Assembly (NCBI GenBank): GCA_032988165.1
Contig: JANTQF010000195.1
Location: 1 to 64,000 of the forward strand
Length of the DNA stretch: 64,000 bases
Source: Emmonsiellopsis sp. PD_33
Lineage: Eukaryota; Ascomycota; Eurotiomycetes; Onygenales; Ajellomycetaceae
Reading direction: 5' to 3'
Below, piece after piece: positions 48,401 to 61,596 of the stretch. The stretch's first letter is position 1. Each line of letters starts with the position of its first letter. The notes beneath the pieces are model-generated. The model saw nothing but the letters and a program-made list of their open reading frames with translations. It made no database searches and was not told where the DNA came from. The translations under genes were made by a program, and so were the position numbers.

Positions 48401-51400
48401 CAGCTCTGTCGAGCTTAACAAAGCGCGCATTGCAGCGCAGAAGCGTCCGGAAAAGCCCGGTTTACCTTTAACAAAGCCAGCACCGCGTTTGATCAAGCCG
48501 GTCCCGAATGTCTTGTCCTTCCGAGAGAAACGCGAACGGGAGAAGGAGGAAAAGAAGAAGCGGGATATGCTCGAGCTTGCCAAGTTGAAAAAGAAGATGC
48601 CATCTCAAACTTCCCACCAAGGTTCTGGTATTAAGGGGCTTAATGTTAATATTAGTGATCATACGCCTGTTGAGAGTATGATGGTTTCCTCGGATTCGGA
48701 CTCGGATTCGGATAGTGAGGAGGAAACGGATGGGGATAACGTGGGACGAAAGACGGCTTCAAAACCGGATGCAGTCAAAGCCTATGAAGAGAGCAGGAAG
48801 AAGCAATTAAACCAGCGTGGACCTGTGAAGAAGGTCAAAGTAGTGCGCTCGGCTAAGGATATGCGAGCAAGACTATCCCCTGATCTCTCGATGCTTCATA
48901 AGACCTTGCTCAGCTGGGACTTCTTCGCGAGTGGCGACCTGCCGCCTAATTCGGATCGGACGGATTATACCCTTGTTTCTAATACGTTTTCCGATGCGAT
49001 GGATTACCAAAAGACCTTTGAGCCGTTATTGGTCTTGGAAGCTTGGCAGGGTTTCCAATCAGCCAAGGAGGAGGGTTCGTTTAAGCCATTCGAAATCAAA
49101 GTGTCGAACCGCATGTCTGTCGATGCGTTTATTGAAGTCACCACATTCATGCAGCCGGATGAAGCTAGGAATCTTGGTTTAGGAGAGTCGGATTTAGTCC
49201 TCCTATCCAAATCAAGTGATCCCGCCTCAGATTCCAGGGCGCCCCACTGTCTTGCGAGAATCTTCCGGTCGAGTAAGAAGAAGGGGATTGTAGAGATTGC
49301 GTACCGGTTGAACCCTACGAGTCTACTGATCAGCTCTATCTTGCCTGGCGCTTCGTTGTTTGGCATCCGAGTTACCTCGTTGACACCGCTCGAGCGAGAG
49401 TATGGGGCATTGATGGCGCTACGGTACTACGATCTTAGCGACGAGGTTATCAAAGCGAAACCGTCACCGATACTTAATTATACGCCTGAATCGTTGAAGC
49501 CGATCATAGGTACCTATAATGTTAATCCGGCTCAGGCGAAGGCTGTTAAGTCGGCGATGGATAATGATGCGTTTACGCTGATTCAGGGGTATGTGTGATA
49601 TTTCCCGCTTTTTGAGTTTGATACTAACAATACTGTATAGGCCGCCCGGTTCGGGTAAAACAAAAACCATCGTCGCGCTGGTCGGTGCCATCTTAACCCC
49701 TATGTTCTCGGAACATAAAATCGCTCGACCGGGTGCATCTAACTTCAAGCCGGCTACCCGAGTCACGACGGCAAAGAAATTACTTGTCTGCGCACCCAGT
49801 AACGCTGCTGTTGATGAGTTGGTGATGAGATTTAAAGAGGGAATCACGACTCTGAATGGCCAGAAGCAGAACATCTCCGTCATCCGTCTTGGTAGAAGCG
49901 ACGCGATCAATTCAAATGTGATTGACGTGACTTTGGACGAACTCGTGAATGCAAAGCTTAGCCAAACGGGTCGTAAAAATGGCGAGAAGGACCTTCAGAC
50001 AATCTACTTGGAGCATAAAGAGACTTCGACCCAGTTCAACCAGGTTCGAGAAAGACTAGACCAGCATCGTGCGCAGGGCCAACCTATTACACCGGAGCTG
50101 GAGCGGGAGTTTGATCTATTGAAACGCAAGAAAGCGCAGCTTAGTCAAGCTATTGATAACGCGAGAGATAGCAACCAGGCCGCTGCGAGAAATGCGGATC
50201 TGGCGAGAAAGAAGGTCCAGCAGGAGATCATTGACGGAGCGCATGTTATCTGTTCGACGTTGAGCGGAAGTGGGCACGATATGTTCCAGTCGTTGAGCAT
50301 TGAGTTTGAGACTGTCGTTATTGATGAGGCGGCCCAGTCCATTGAGCTGAGCGCTCTCATCCCGCTTAAATACGGTTGCTCCAAATGTATCCTTGTCGGT
50401 GATCCTAAGCAGTTGCCGCCAACGGTGTTGTCGAAGGAGGCGTCGCGGTTCCAGTATGAACAAAGTTTGTTCGTTCGAATGCAGGCTAATCACCCGAACG
50501 ACGTCCATCTACTCGATACTCAGTATCGAATGCATCCTGAAATTAGCCGGTTCCCTAGTGCTGCATTTTACGACAGTCGACTCCAAGATGGGCCCGATAT
50601 GGCGAAGCTACGAGCTAGACCCTGGCACGGAAGTGAGCTGCTTGGACCATACCGGTTTTTCGATGTGCAGGGAATGCATTCGAGCGCTCCAAAGGGCCAT
50701 TCGCTGGTCAACATGGCGGAAATCTACGTGGCGATGAAGCTATATGAGCGGTTGACGAGTGATTATAGAACGTACGACTTTACGACCAAGATTGGCATCA
50801 TAACTCCGTACAAGGGGCAATTGAGGGAGATGAAGAACCAGTTTGCAAACAAATATGGTAATTCGATCTTCACGACGGTCGAATTTAATACTACCGACGC
50901 GTTTCAGGGAAGAGAGTGTGAAGTTATCATCTTCTCCTGTGTGCGAGCATCCAATCGTGGTATTGGTTTCTTGGCGGATATCCGCCGTATGAACGTTGGT
51001 CTGACCCGTGCTAAATCGTCGCTTTGGGTCCTTGGAAATTCGCAGTCGCTTGTCCAAGGTGAATTCTGGAGAGGATTGATTACGGATGCCCATTCGAGAC
51101 AATTATATACGGAGGGTGATGTCCTAAAACTCCTACAAACACCACAAATTAGTGTGGATACGGAGCTTAACGACGTGGAAATGGTCGATGCGCCTATGAG
51201 CGCCAAAAGTTCTACGCCCTCAAGAACTGGTTCCATGACACCTGGAGGAAACGGTAGCAGCCGTCCATCATCTGCGCTCTCGATAGGCCGGCTATCAAGC
51301 ATCCCCGACACCCACCCTCCCTCTTCTCGAGACACACCCAACCACAGCCCGAGGGTTGCGCCCACTGTCACCGACGGCCCCTCAGGCGGCCGATACGGCC

Positions 51401-52770
51401 TAGACGAACGTGCCATGTGCGGTCTATGCGGTAGCTACGAACACATGACCCCTAACTGTGACAATATTGACGCTAAAAAGGCAGCCCGTGGCACCTGCTA
51501 CCGTTGCGGCGACGCCTCGCATACTAAACGAGACTGTACTGCTGAGCGCTGCCTGCAGTGTGGGGCCTTTGGCCATTCAGCTCGCACGTGCAAGGCTACT
51601 GTTCCCCTTGCCAAACGGGACAGAGACAGGATCATCCGTGAGGAAAAGCACCATTCCGATTTTCAAAAGGCAAATTTGGAACGACAGCGTAAGAGGCAGC
51701 TTGGTGACCATGATCCCAAGGTTCCTACTATCATGGTACCGTCGTCGAACTCGATGCCGATGGCGACGTCGAAAGCTACTGCGCCGCCGACTGTGTTGTC
51801 CACACCAAAGAGCCGGGAGGTACCAAATACTAACAAGGGCCAAGGGAGTTCAGGGAAGCGGAAACGCACGGAGCCAGATCGACCTAATGCGACTATGCCG
51901 CAGGTGAAGAAAGTTCGCAAACCCGATGCAGCGTTCAATGCCCAGTTTGGGCCACCGCCCACTGCGCCGAAGGGGCCGAGGGGGAGGAAGTTGGATCCGC
52001 AGTCTGTTGCACCACCTAGTAGTGTATGTATCACCTCAAGTACCAATTGGATTTCGCTGGAATATACGTTTACTTACTCGAATTGGTTAATTAGGATCTT
52101 GTCATCCCATCGAAAACCACCGGCCCGGGCTATCAGCCCATCAACCCAATGGCCCATGCGATTCCCGGCGTGGGCTCCATTGCACCTCCGTCTCGTGGTC
52201 CCCGAGGTGCTCCCCGTGGTGAGCCAGAGTCCGAGGATGAGTATGAGCCGAGGGGCCCAGAGTTTCCGAATATCCCGGGTGTCGGATCTGCTGCCCCTCC
52301 GGACCGCAGCCGTGATCCGCGGGTTGGACAGAATTACCAGTCAAGAGATCCCAGGGTCCCTGCTATTTCCGGTCCGGGCTCGTTTCCTGCTCCCGATCGA
52401 GGTTCAATTCCAAATCACGGGAATTATCCCCAGAGAGACACTAGGGATCCTAGGGCCAATCCAATCTCGCGTCCCGACTCTGCCGGTAATCGTACCCCTG
52501 GTTCTGATCCGCGATATCGCGCTGGCCAGGGGAATCGGGGTGGAAATGTAAGATATATCTCCCCGCCCGTCCTGGATCTCACTTCCATTCAACTAACATA
52601 TGAGTCAAAAGCCAACTCAAGGTCCTCCCCAACACTCCCGCCCGCCACATTCCAATCAAAACTCCAATCCCAACGCCCCTCCTGGCCCCCGAGCTGACGG
52701 ACGAGGCCCTCCTCAACCCATGCGCCGGAAGAAGCCTGCTAGCGTGTTCATCCAGCCGAAGCGGAGATAG
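45469..52770 (+). CDS. sen1: Sen1-type superfamily 1 RNA/DNA helicase with zinc knuckles
   Basis: Nuclear helicase of the Sen1/senataxin (Upf1-like SF1B) group that ends non-coding transcription and removes R-loops. Exons 45469-45494, 45671-49588, 49641-52023, 52095-52547 and 52612-52770 join in phase to 2312 aa. Residues ~30-900 form the large helical N-terminal domain. A basic/acidic linker follows with SSDSDSDSDSEEE. The helicase core has Walker A GPPGSGKT (1315-1322, split by intron 2), DEAA (1543), GDPKQLPPTVLS, LDTQYRMHPEI, TTDAFQGRECEVIIFSCVR and NVGLTRAKSSLWVLGN. Then come three CCHC knuckles (starting ~1908, 1934, 1952) and a Pro/Arg/Gly tail ending RRKKPASVFIQPKRR, probably a nuclear-localisation end. 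The last acceptor (AAAAG at 52611) was chosen because it restores this C terminus. Confidence 0.95.
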
Positions 52771-55700
52771 ATATATCTCATTTATCAGTTGCTTTGAAAG
52801 GTGTTTTTTTTTTCCGTTGTGTATGATATCTCTTGAATGTTTAGACAGTACCCCTCCTTACACCCGCCCCCCTTTTTTTTTTTTTTTTGATATATTCCAT
52901 GATGCGTTATGGCTATTCAGCGCATGTTGCATTGGTTTTCTCTTTTGTCTTACATCTGGAGTTTGTTTGTTTGGTTGCTGATTAGCATTCGTGCTTGCAT
53001 GTTGCATTGTTTGGGCTTGGGCGTGGGTGGCATCGTATGCTTCTTTTTCTCATTTCATGAAACGTCATCTGGATTTATTGCATTACGACTCTCTTCATTC
53101 TTCCCACCTTTTTTGCATCGAAGGGATGATGGATGGGTGGGTGCAAGACATATACCCAAAAACAAAAAAAAATACATCGCATCCATTGTGCAAGGCGTTT
53201 TGTTTCTGGCCTGAATATGGATGGACATGTTATGATACCATCGGGTTCACGTTGCATGTGTTCTAACTAACTCGGTCTATTATGTATGCGCTTTGGTTAG
53301 ATTTGACGATGGGGCGGGTGTTGTTTTTATCGTTGTTTCTTTCCTATCTAGGCCCAATGGGATCTCTCTATCTACATATATGCAAATGCCATGCTACACC
53401 CATCATAACTCTTTTGCGCGCTGCATTTAAGTTACATATACATAGTTATATAGCTAGCCAGTAAACCAGCCAGCAAACGCACTTCTTGCCCCCTTCATAC
53501 ATACAAACTGGTCGGGATCTTTACATTCCTTTTCATTCCCCTGATTCCCACTCCCCCCCCTCCCCCCCCAAAACCCACGCGGTTCCCAATTCCATCATTT
53601 TGCCTATCCGGCGCAGGTCCAATGGGATGTCCTAGATAGATAGGTAGATAGATAGATAGACAAGAAACATTGTCCTCTACACGCATGTACGTACGCACGT
53701 GCGTTACCCCTGTCTACACGCATATCTCGTCGTATCGGATGTTGCAAGATTAAGTGTCCAATTCACACTGTCCCCCACCTAGTGTGGTGTGAATTAGTTC
53801 ATGAAATGGGCTGGATGGTTGAGTTGAGATTATGCCTGTGTAGTTAGTTAAATTTTAAAGCTGGCAAGGTAGGGTTGGGACTGACTTTGGCGGTCTGGTC
53901 TGGGCCTCGGTGTGTTGCTACGGATTGAAAGGGGGTTAAGGCAGCGATGTATGTACGATATAGTGGGGGGACATGCGAACTTGAACACATGGCTGGTGGT
54001 TGTGCGATAGATATCAGATGTGTAGACTGGTTAGTTATTTTTCAGGGGCTGGGCTGGGTGACATTTCGCCCTATGTCTTAGAAATATTTTCGACCTTCGG
54101 CCAGCAGGTACACTGTCGCGGACAACCGCATGGCGCCTTCGTTATACGGGGTATGTGCGGTTTCAATCTTAATGACGTTGTTATCTATCGATCAGTCAAT
54201 GCTGTTTATACAACTATCGACAGCCGACAGCGGCTCCCCGCCGAACCTACGACGTAAACGAAACGTCTCACAACTCCTAAGTGTCACTATCCCATACACA
54301 ATCCCCCCCCTCGTCTCAATCTCGCCGGGGGAGCGGGGCGGACAAGCGAAAGTTTGTAGTCAGTGACATATCTCATTCTTAACTACTTACTCAAAAACAA
54401 CCCGTGCATTTGACAATCCGCGATGCGGTGTAAGCACAGTACAGTCGTGCTTATCGTTCTCACACCAGAGGGGGAGAAGGAGATAGATGGTTGGGAATTC
54501 AAGAGGGTGGAGAAGGATGGGCGGGGAAATGGATTGAATCCGAATCGAAGAGGCGGGCGGAGATGGTGGTCCGAGGGCGGGGCGGTCGTTTTGTTACGGC
54601 CTAGTCAGACCTGAATTTCAGGAGTGTTCGCAGAAATCGGACGGGCAGATTTGGTACTTGGGACGCCGATGATAGGGTCTCGGATATCGGATGGGTATTG
54701 TGGCGATGGTGGTGGCGGGGGGGGGGATATCGGGGCGTTGTGGAGGTGAAGGAGAAGGGCAATTGGATTTCAAATTCGGCCATCTGTATGGTCGTTACTT
54801 GTGGTGGAAAAATTCGGTGGTTGATTTCATAACTATTTGTGGAGAACGGGGAGCAATCTCATATTCACGGAGTATCGTTGGTGAAGAAGTTGCTAAGCGA
54901 ATTGGATAAGTAGGGAGGGAGGGAGGCTGGAGACGCAGCAGTCATTGCATATATGCAGGTGCGGTGCAGGTGTCGGAGTTATGTCTAAGATATCAAAACG
55001 TTTGGCCGAACCCGGGGCTTCAACCGCTTTTGATCGAAGCATCTCGTGCTTTCATGAATACTGCGCATTAGTTTTGTTAAGTGATGAATTATTTAAACTC
55101 GATCGATAGAAATAATAAAATCGTTTCGCGCGAATGCGATATTGGACGGGAAGGGAAGGATATTTTAGCGTCCATCATTAGCAATCGTTTGATCGATCGG
55201 ATGATGCGAAGGCTGAATGGAATAGAAGCTAGGATCTCGGAACCAATGTTAGGTCTGAGCTAGCCAGCTATTCGTTTGGCTTGACGTGATCATTGCTTGC
55301 TTCTTGAATGAATATTATTAGTAGTTGATCGGACAGTCTCCATATTCGACTGGGGTATTGGCGAATTTCAACCGCTCGCTTGTGCTTTATTGCGCACTGA
55401 CTTCTTGATAGTTAGTGGCCTATCAAGGGTGAACAATGCGGGTTCCCTTTAGGCCTTTGCCAAATCGTCGATATCGTAGTTAACAAAGACGTGCAGGGAG
55501 AAAAGCCCTGTGGAGCTCTTTGGCTTATTATCTCGAACTAATTTGCTGATTGATCAATTGGCCTCTTCTTCTGGAATTCTCAATTGGAAGAACGTTTGTT
55601 CATCTTATCGCTTTTTTTTTGTTTGTTTGATGATGTTTCTGGAGGCAAAAGAAAGGCGGAAGAATAGTTCATTACTAGGTTTGCGTATAGTTGTCATATC

Positions 55701-57683
55701 CTTGGTTGTCGGAGGACGGCATTTTGGAATTGGTTACACCAATGATTTATTCAAAAAATAATAAGAAGAACAAGATTCCCCGAAAAGAAGCCAGTTCATC
55801 CCAGTGGTCACTCACTGCCTAGACCGGCCGTTGACAATATGCATCTCTGTATGGATCTGGGGGCTTTGGAGAGTGCGTCTAATACCACACCGTAAGTACA
55901 CACCGTCAACTGCTTCGGTCTGATTTGAAAGCCAGACATTGGAACCACACAGTGTGCGTGTACAAGGTGTGTCTAGACAAGCTGGAATACAACTAGCTGG
56001 AATGGTGCACAATGCACGCTGCGAGATGAACTCACAGAACCACAGGCAAGGATATCAAGCTAGCAAGCCAGATGTTCAATTGCCTTATTATTCTTCTGCC
56101 TGTCTAGGTTTTGATGGTCAAGCATTCTTTCGTCCGCTGGTCAAGTCAAGTGCATCGGGGGATGTAGGTTCCCTGCTGCTGCAGGGTGTCAGAGTATTAT
56201 TATTGGATGATTTGGTTCAACTCTGAAGGCTGTGCCTTTGGCTGCTTCTGGAGGTCCGAAAATGAACTGCGCAGACATGGTTTGATATCTGATCGCCATT
56301 GGATTCTCATTCCTGCTTATTTATTGGCTTTAGTATGGCCATTCATGGCACGAGAATTATTATTTCCAGCTTGGTTTGTCTTCCTTTGCCAATTACTTGA
56401 TAAAAATGCGGCGGGGTTCCCTGGTTTTTTTCGGATTGGCTCAATAGGGCGTCATTTTTTCTTTTTCTCCTTCCTTGTTGCAACTCGACTTGCAATGGTC
56501 GGGGTTGATGCAGCAAACTGGTTGACGACACCAAGCCGCACAAATACCAAGGGTCGCTGAGGATCTTGGAAAATGGAATAACACTATTCGCTTCGGCTGC
56601 GCTTGAATGACTTTTTCTCATCCAGGATTTCTCGAAGCAGATCGCCGCTAAATGGGATTTTTGTTTGGGTTGTGTCCGGCAAATCGGGTCATGGCTGACA
56701 GCAGCGCCAATCATTGCTCGTAGACGCCAGATATTGCAACGGCTCCCTGAATTTCTCCGCAATAACCCTGAACAAAATCACATTGGCGCGGGCGCAATGG
56801 GCTTGGGGGGCCTATGAGGCGGAAGATCGGCAGTGGAGGCCAGATCTGGCTTCTCAAGACCTTCGACTTTGGCCAACTTTTGACATGCAAGAGGGCCGGG
56901 TTGTTAACGGTCGGAAGGATTTCTTTTTCCTTCGTTCCCCTTGATGTGGATGATTCTTGGTTTAAGAGCGGTATGTCTCCATGGGGGTCCAAAGCGCCAC
57001 TAGAGGATTGCCAGCCAGGTTGAGATCGGCCATATCGATTTGCAGGATATTGCGTAGTTGCTATTCAGCCACTTGAGGGGAAATCGGGTATATTGAAGCA
57101 TATATTTCCTTGCAACCCACCCCAATAGAAGATATTGCGTAGAGAATTCTCCATTACTATCCTTCGCACACATGCCAGCTATTATCATCATCACTCTCCT
57201 CTTCTCCCGCCTTTGTGGCTGCATTTGGACCTACGAGATTGATATCGAAGGTCGACTTCTCCCGTTGGCTCCCCACTGCTTGTAGGCCTTGAAATATCAG
57301 CACGGCATTCTCAACAGTTTCGGGACGAGAAAAGATTCCCCAACCTCTCAGTACACCGATATTTCAGCAGATTTGTGTCCCGGTTGCCTGCGGTATGTTT
57401 TCTTCCTCGGCTTCTCCCCCTGTCCTTCTAGAGTTCGCCGGAATAGGGATGTCCCCATGCAGCGTCCCGGACATGCAGGCGGATTGCAAAGCATGAGACC
57501 AATGATGTCAAGACAATTTTGTTGTTCTCCCATTGTGCGGTGCCAGCAGTCGAGAGGAAGCATGAATGAAACCTGAAGCATGGGGTGACGTTGGCTTAAA
57601 GTCGCTTACTGATCCGGTAATTAGGGCAAGCCCCGTCCAACGTCCCGCCTTGAGCCGCATCTGCTCTCCGCCCAACCTCGCAT
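52771..57683. other. 4.9-kb gene desert
   Basis: No gene is supported. Short runs include poly-T (52873-52889), a GATA-type run (53634-53660), a poly-C pair near 53556-53570 and a poly-G run near 54717-54725. Open frames reach at most about 140 codons on either strand and none resembles a known protein. The region may hold a long promoter or leader for the next gene, non-coding RNA or an unrecognised decayed gene. Confidence 0.5.
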
Positions 57684-60600
57684 TTGATGCAGCGGCTAGA
57701 TAATGGTGTGGCGAGATCGGGTGCACCAGGTCCCATAGTCCCTACGGGGCGGTCAAGACACGAGATAGTGGCGGTGGGCCGCGCGGTACAGATGGCATCT
57801 TATGATAACCCCCTTGCCAGCCAGCGGGGATCTGTTCGCTGGGGACATGAAGACGCTGGCAGGAATGTCGAACGCCCAACAACGGCGACAAGCACCCAGG
57901 CCAATTGCGGAAACCCTTTGGATTTAATCAAGTTACTTGATGGACAACATGAGCCAATGCACCCTTCTGCACCCTACAAGCTCGTGGTGAGGCTGCTGAA
58001 GTCCGGCCGGAAGCGGCTGCGACAGTTGGAGCATGGCAAGCCGAAAGTTTGGAAAAAAGATACGGCCACGAGAGATGGTACTCGCCGCATAGATAATTCC
58101 AAGTCTAGCATATGGGGTTTGAGATCAACCACGAAGGACAAAGCGAAAAGGAGAGAAAGCGAGAATGTCTCTTCCACGGCATCGGAGGAGGAGAAACTAC
58201 GCAAATCGATACGGCGCAAATGGGTGGTGGTTGGCACAGGAAGCAAAAACTCCCGGTTAATAGAGTACGAGGATCGCGATTTCCTATACCCAGGAATTGG
58301 AACACTGCCGCCGGCTTCAGTTGAAGGCGACCAGGAGAGAGACGATTACGAGAAAAGTTTGGTGTTGAGGCCGCAATCTCAACAGCGTGTATCGGGAGAA
58401 AGCTTTTGGCAGCGACGGTTGGATGCAGACGCCAATCACAATCAAACAACCGAGAGCTTCGGGGATAATAATCTCGGCACATCTGACGGGCCCACTGCGA
58501 ATGCTGGAACCGAGACCCCGGGGCTGAAGCCAGCTGGGGAATCCCCTGGAGCTAACTCCCCTGGCGCGTTATCCACCCCTTCCAACGGCTGCCAAAATAC
58601 CCTGACCATTGACCGTTACAAGGCGAGCTACCATGAAAAAAACACAGAATCGAAGCTACTTTTGCAGCATCCAGATGTCCACGTCCAGACCCTGCGCCTG
58701 GAGCAAATTGTTGCTGCGAGTTCTATCCCATCCGCCCTAGTTTCTCACCAGCCCCAGGTTTGCGATAATCCTTCACAAGCTAAAAATCCAACTCCACCCC
58801 TTCCAGAAATTTCCAACACAACAACAGCAACACAGCCGAACTCAAAGTCGAAGAAATTGCTTCGCCCCTTGTCTTCTGGCTCTGCCCACATCGATCTTCA
58901 GTGTCTACCTCCAAGGATCTCCAGCAAGGGAGCTTGCCGGAGCTCTTCACTATTCGCTGCTCTCACGTACAACCGCCGCCGGAGTTCTACCTCGAAAAGT
59001 CGTGGCCACCCACTTGTACTGAACAGACGCTCCGCCGAGGTACAAAGTCTGAACTCCTTTCTTCCTCGTCCTGTTCGCGCCTCGACTGCTTCAGGGCCGG
59101 CGGGACCACCAATAATGTCATTCCCAGGAGAGATGCAGCCTCCACATGCCATGACTACGTCGGCGCGAGTTGAACCTAACATGAGAGAAAGCTATGCAAG
59201 TCAAGTATCGTCGAATTCTCCATCGTCTCGAGTTTCGTCCCCTCGCCCGACAACCGCTCGGGCAGCTTCCCTCCCACCCGCACGTCCGAACCCTACGCCT
59301 TTCTCGAAATATGGATCGAGCCCAACCGGAGCAACGAAGTTACAGGACAGTTTTATTCTCACCCCCCCTGGAGAACAGCTGTCAGGGAATCACAGCACTA
59401 GACGGCCCTTGAGCTCAAGACCATCATTGGAAGGGAAAAAACTACGATGTCTGGGGATGTCAGACCCATCCAAAATATCCACCCAATCGCTGGACAAGAT
59501 GTCCAGGGCAGAGAGAGTTTTTGCTTTGCGGATGCGAGATATGTGTGCCGCACGAGTAGGTCTGAAGAAGGATTCATCACAAACTGCCGCCGCAGAAGGC
59601 AGCACACCGGAGGAAGTTAGGCAGGGATGGGAGGAACAGACGAGTTCAAAAGATGCTACCCAAGATAAACAGCAGGCTAGGACTGCAGATGAGTCAACAA
59701 TTTCCCACAAGAGCCAACGCAACGATTCTCCAGGAGCTCCCCCGAATATTCCGCTACCAGCCGACCCGCCTGTAATGGCGTCTCCGCTTAACAAAAAGAT
59801 TCTGGGGAACCAGAACATAACCAACTCGCCCCTAGGTGCGTCAATAGACGTGGGTGCTGCAATCAAGGCCGAAACGCCTGTATCTATAGCTTCTAGCGAT
59901 GGAAGCACACACAGGAGCAACAGCAGTAGAAGCTGGTCAAGTAGAAGCGCGCGCTCAGTCACTGATACACCCCACAATCGCCTTTCATCCCCTGCAGGCC
60001 ATAGGAACTCTAATCTTCGACCTGATAGTCTGAAGGAGGGATCGATGATATCTGGCGGACCTCGCCCTCGTACACCTCTACCACCCCCTTTATCAGACGA
60101 AGAAGATTCTGGCGTCCCAGAAAATTGTGGCAATTGCGTTTCCTGCTCTCAAATGCAGGACAATCCAAAGCCACCTGATAGTAGTCGCAAAAATACATTT
60201 TTCTCCAAGGACAATCGCTCCAACCCCCGGCTTCACAACTTCTCGAGACCACAATCGCCCCATCGCGAATCCCTCAACAATGACCCCATTGCTCCGCCTC
60301 TCACTCCTCTCCATAATACGCCCCAAAATCCCAGCAACAGGAACAGCAACAATACTAGCCTCCCACCCTCCTCTCCCCAATCATCTATCCGCCCTCGCTC
60401 CCAAGACCCATCTTCACACCCCCAATGCGAAGCCCGCATCGCCTTCCTCGAACGACAGAACAAAATGCTTCAGGCAGCCCTGATCGCCGCGCTAGACGTG
60501 GGCGTGACGTTCGACGCCGATCTAGTACACAGCGGAACAGCAACACCACCAACCAGTATTACCACGGCGGGAAGCGAACACAACTTCATGGACACAAAGC

Positions 60601-60824
60601 GTCAATCATACGCTAGCACGACGACGAGTAGAACGACGACGAGTACCAACCGGAGAAGCATTGATGGTCGACGATCATATATCAAGGATAAGAGTGTGGA
60701 GCCGGCCGTGAGCATGGTTAGATCGCGCAGTGTTCGTGATTCGAGAATCAGACAGTACCGCGGGGATAGTTATTACGGTGGTGATAAGAAGTTGGCTTCC
60801 GATGGCGATAGTTTGAGAAGATGA
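57684..60824 (+). CDS. Conserved-type fungal protein of unknown function, largely disordered
   Basis: A single uninterrupted frame of 1046 codons, far longer than chance at this composition. I do not recognise the family. The N-terminal third has a basic helical-looking segment (PYKLVVRLLKSGRKRLRQLE) and charged stretches; the body is Ser/Pro/Asn-rich and disordered. Near residues 915-940 is a distinct order-prone block, ARIAFLERQNKMLQAALIAA, a short predicted coiled coil, followed by a Thr/Ser/Arg-rich end with a basic tail. A structured short coiled coil in a disordered chain suggests a scaffold or signalling adaptor, which is only inference. The start could be 57684 or the ATG at 57792 (MASYDNPLASQ). 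No intron is needed. Confidence 0.8.
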   Translation: MMQRLDNGVARSGAPGPIVPTGRSRHEIVAVGRAVQMASYDNPLASQRGSVRWGHEDAGRNVERPTTATSTQANCGNPLDLIKLLDGQHEPMHPSAPYKLVVRLLKSGRKRLRQLEHGKPKVWKKDTATRDGTRRIDNSKSSIWGLRSTTKDKAKRRESENVSSTASEEEKLRKSIRRKWVVVGTGSKNSRLIEYEDRDFLYPGIGTLPPASVEGDQERDDYEKSLVLRPQSQQRVSGESFWQRRLDADANHNQTTESFGDNNLGTSDGPTANAGTETPGLKPAGESPGANSPGALSTPSNGCQNTLTIDRYKASYHEKNTESKLLLQHPDVHVQTLRLEQIVAASSIPSALVSHQPQVCDNPSQAKNPTPPLPEISNTTTATQPNSKSKKLLRPLSSGSAHIDLQCLPPRISSKGACRSSSLFAALTYNRRRSSTSKSRGHPLVLNRRSAEVQSLNSFLPRPVRASTASGPAGPPIMSFPGEMQPPHAMTTSARVEPNMRESYASQVSSNSPSSRVSSPRPTTARAASLPPARPNPTPFSKYGSSPTGATKLQDSFILTPPGEQLSGNHSTRRPLSSRPSLEGKKLRCLGMSDPSKISTQSLDKMSRAERVFALRMRDMCAARVGLKKDSSQTAAAEGSTPEEVRQGWEEQTSSKDATQDKQQARTADESTISHKSQRNDSPGAPPNIPLPADPPVMASPLNKKILGNQNITNSPLGASIDVGAAIKAETPVSIASSDGSTHRSNSSRSWSSRSARSVTDTPHNRLSSPAGHRNSNLRPDSLKEGSMISGGPRPRTPLPPPLSDEEDSGVPENCGNCVSCSQMQDNPKPPDSSRKNTFFSKDNRSNPRLHNFSRPQSPHRESLNNDPIAPPLTPLHNTPQNPSNRNSNNTSLPPSSPQSSIRPRSQDPSSHPQCEARIAFLERQNKMLQAALIAALDVGVTFDADLVHSGTATPPTSITTAGSEHNFMDTKRQSYASTTTSRTTTSTNRRSIDGRRSYIKDKSVEPAVSMVRSRSVRDSRIRQYRGDSYYGGDKKLASDGDSLRR

Positions 60825-61596
60825 GAAGATTCTTGTTTATTTACGGGAATACCCAAGCAAATTTATCGGAGCCATGGATTGGATAGATCTTGGTTGTGGT
60901 GTTGGAGAGTGATTCCATCTTTATTATTTTCCCCTCTTTCCCATATTCCCATATTTTATTCCTTTGATCAAGGCATTTTTAGCGAATACCAATATACCGA
61001 ATTTTTTGTCGTTTTCATCACATTTATATTCCCTTGAGTGACCATATAAATCCAGTTGCTTGCGTAAAATATAACGCAAAATGCAGAATTTGAAATATGA
61101 AAATGTCTTCATAACTATTGCAACTATGTACCGGACATCCCATCTAGTCCTAGGGGGCCAGCCTGGTTTATATCAAGAAGCTGTCTTCTTACAATCGATT
61201 ATATACCCGTCATCCATTATTTGCTACGTCCCCCACAAGGCTTCCAAGAATTTAGATGTGAAGAGAGATTTAGGAAAATAAGTTTCTTGGATTTTCTAAT
61301 TATTTAAGTGAGCTTCTATGCCAGTATGTTACAGTATCACCTCGGGGTAAACTCTATGTGTGAGCAAGTTGGTTTTCATGATATTTCGGGATAGACCATC
61401 CCACTCAGGACTCGGATGCTTCGTCTATGGATTCTTGATCCATGTTGGCTTTCGAGAATCAAGTTCGATAGCTATACCAGTTAATTATTTCACCAGCACA
61501 GTAGTTATAATCATCGGAGCGAATTAATCGCGGGCAAAGATCCAGACGTAATCATCCAAATCATGGAAATCCTTTTTATCCCTAGTTATATGTAAT
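60825..61596. other. Intergenic region between convergent genes
   Basis: AT-rich 3' flank sequence. Contains ordinary CpG, unlike the repeat island. No gene seen. Confidence 0.5.

Noticed and set aside
54000..56762. Scattered open frames of 60-140 codons in the gene desert
   Set aside because: None shows a known motif or can be joined into a longer frame with good splice sites.
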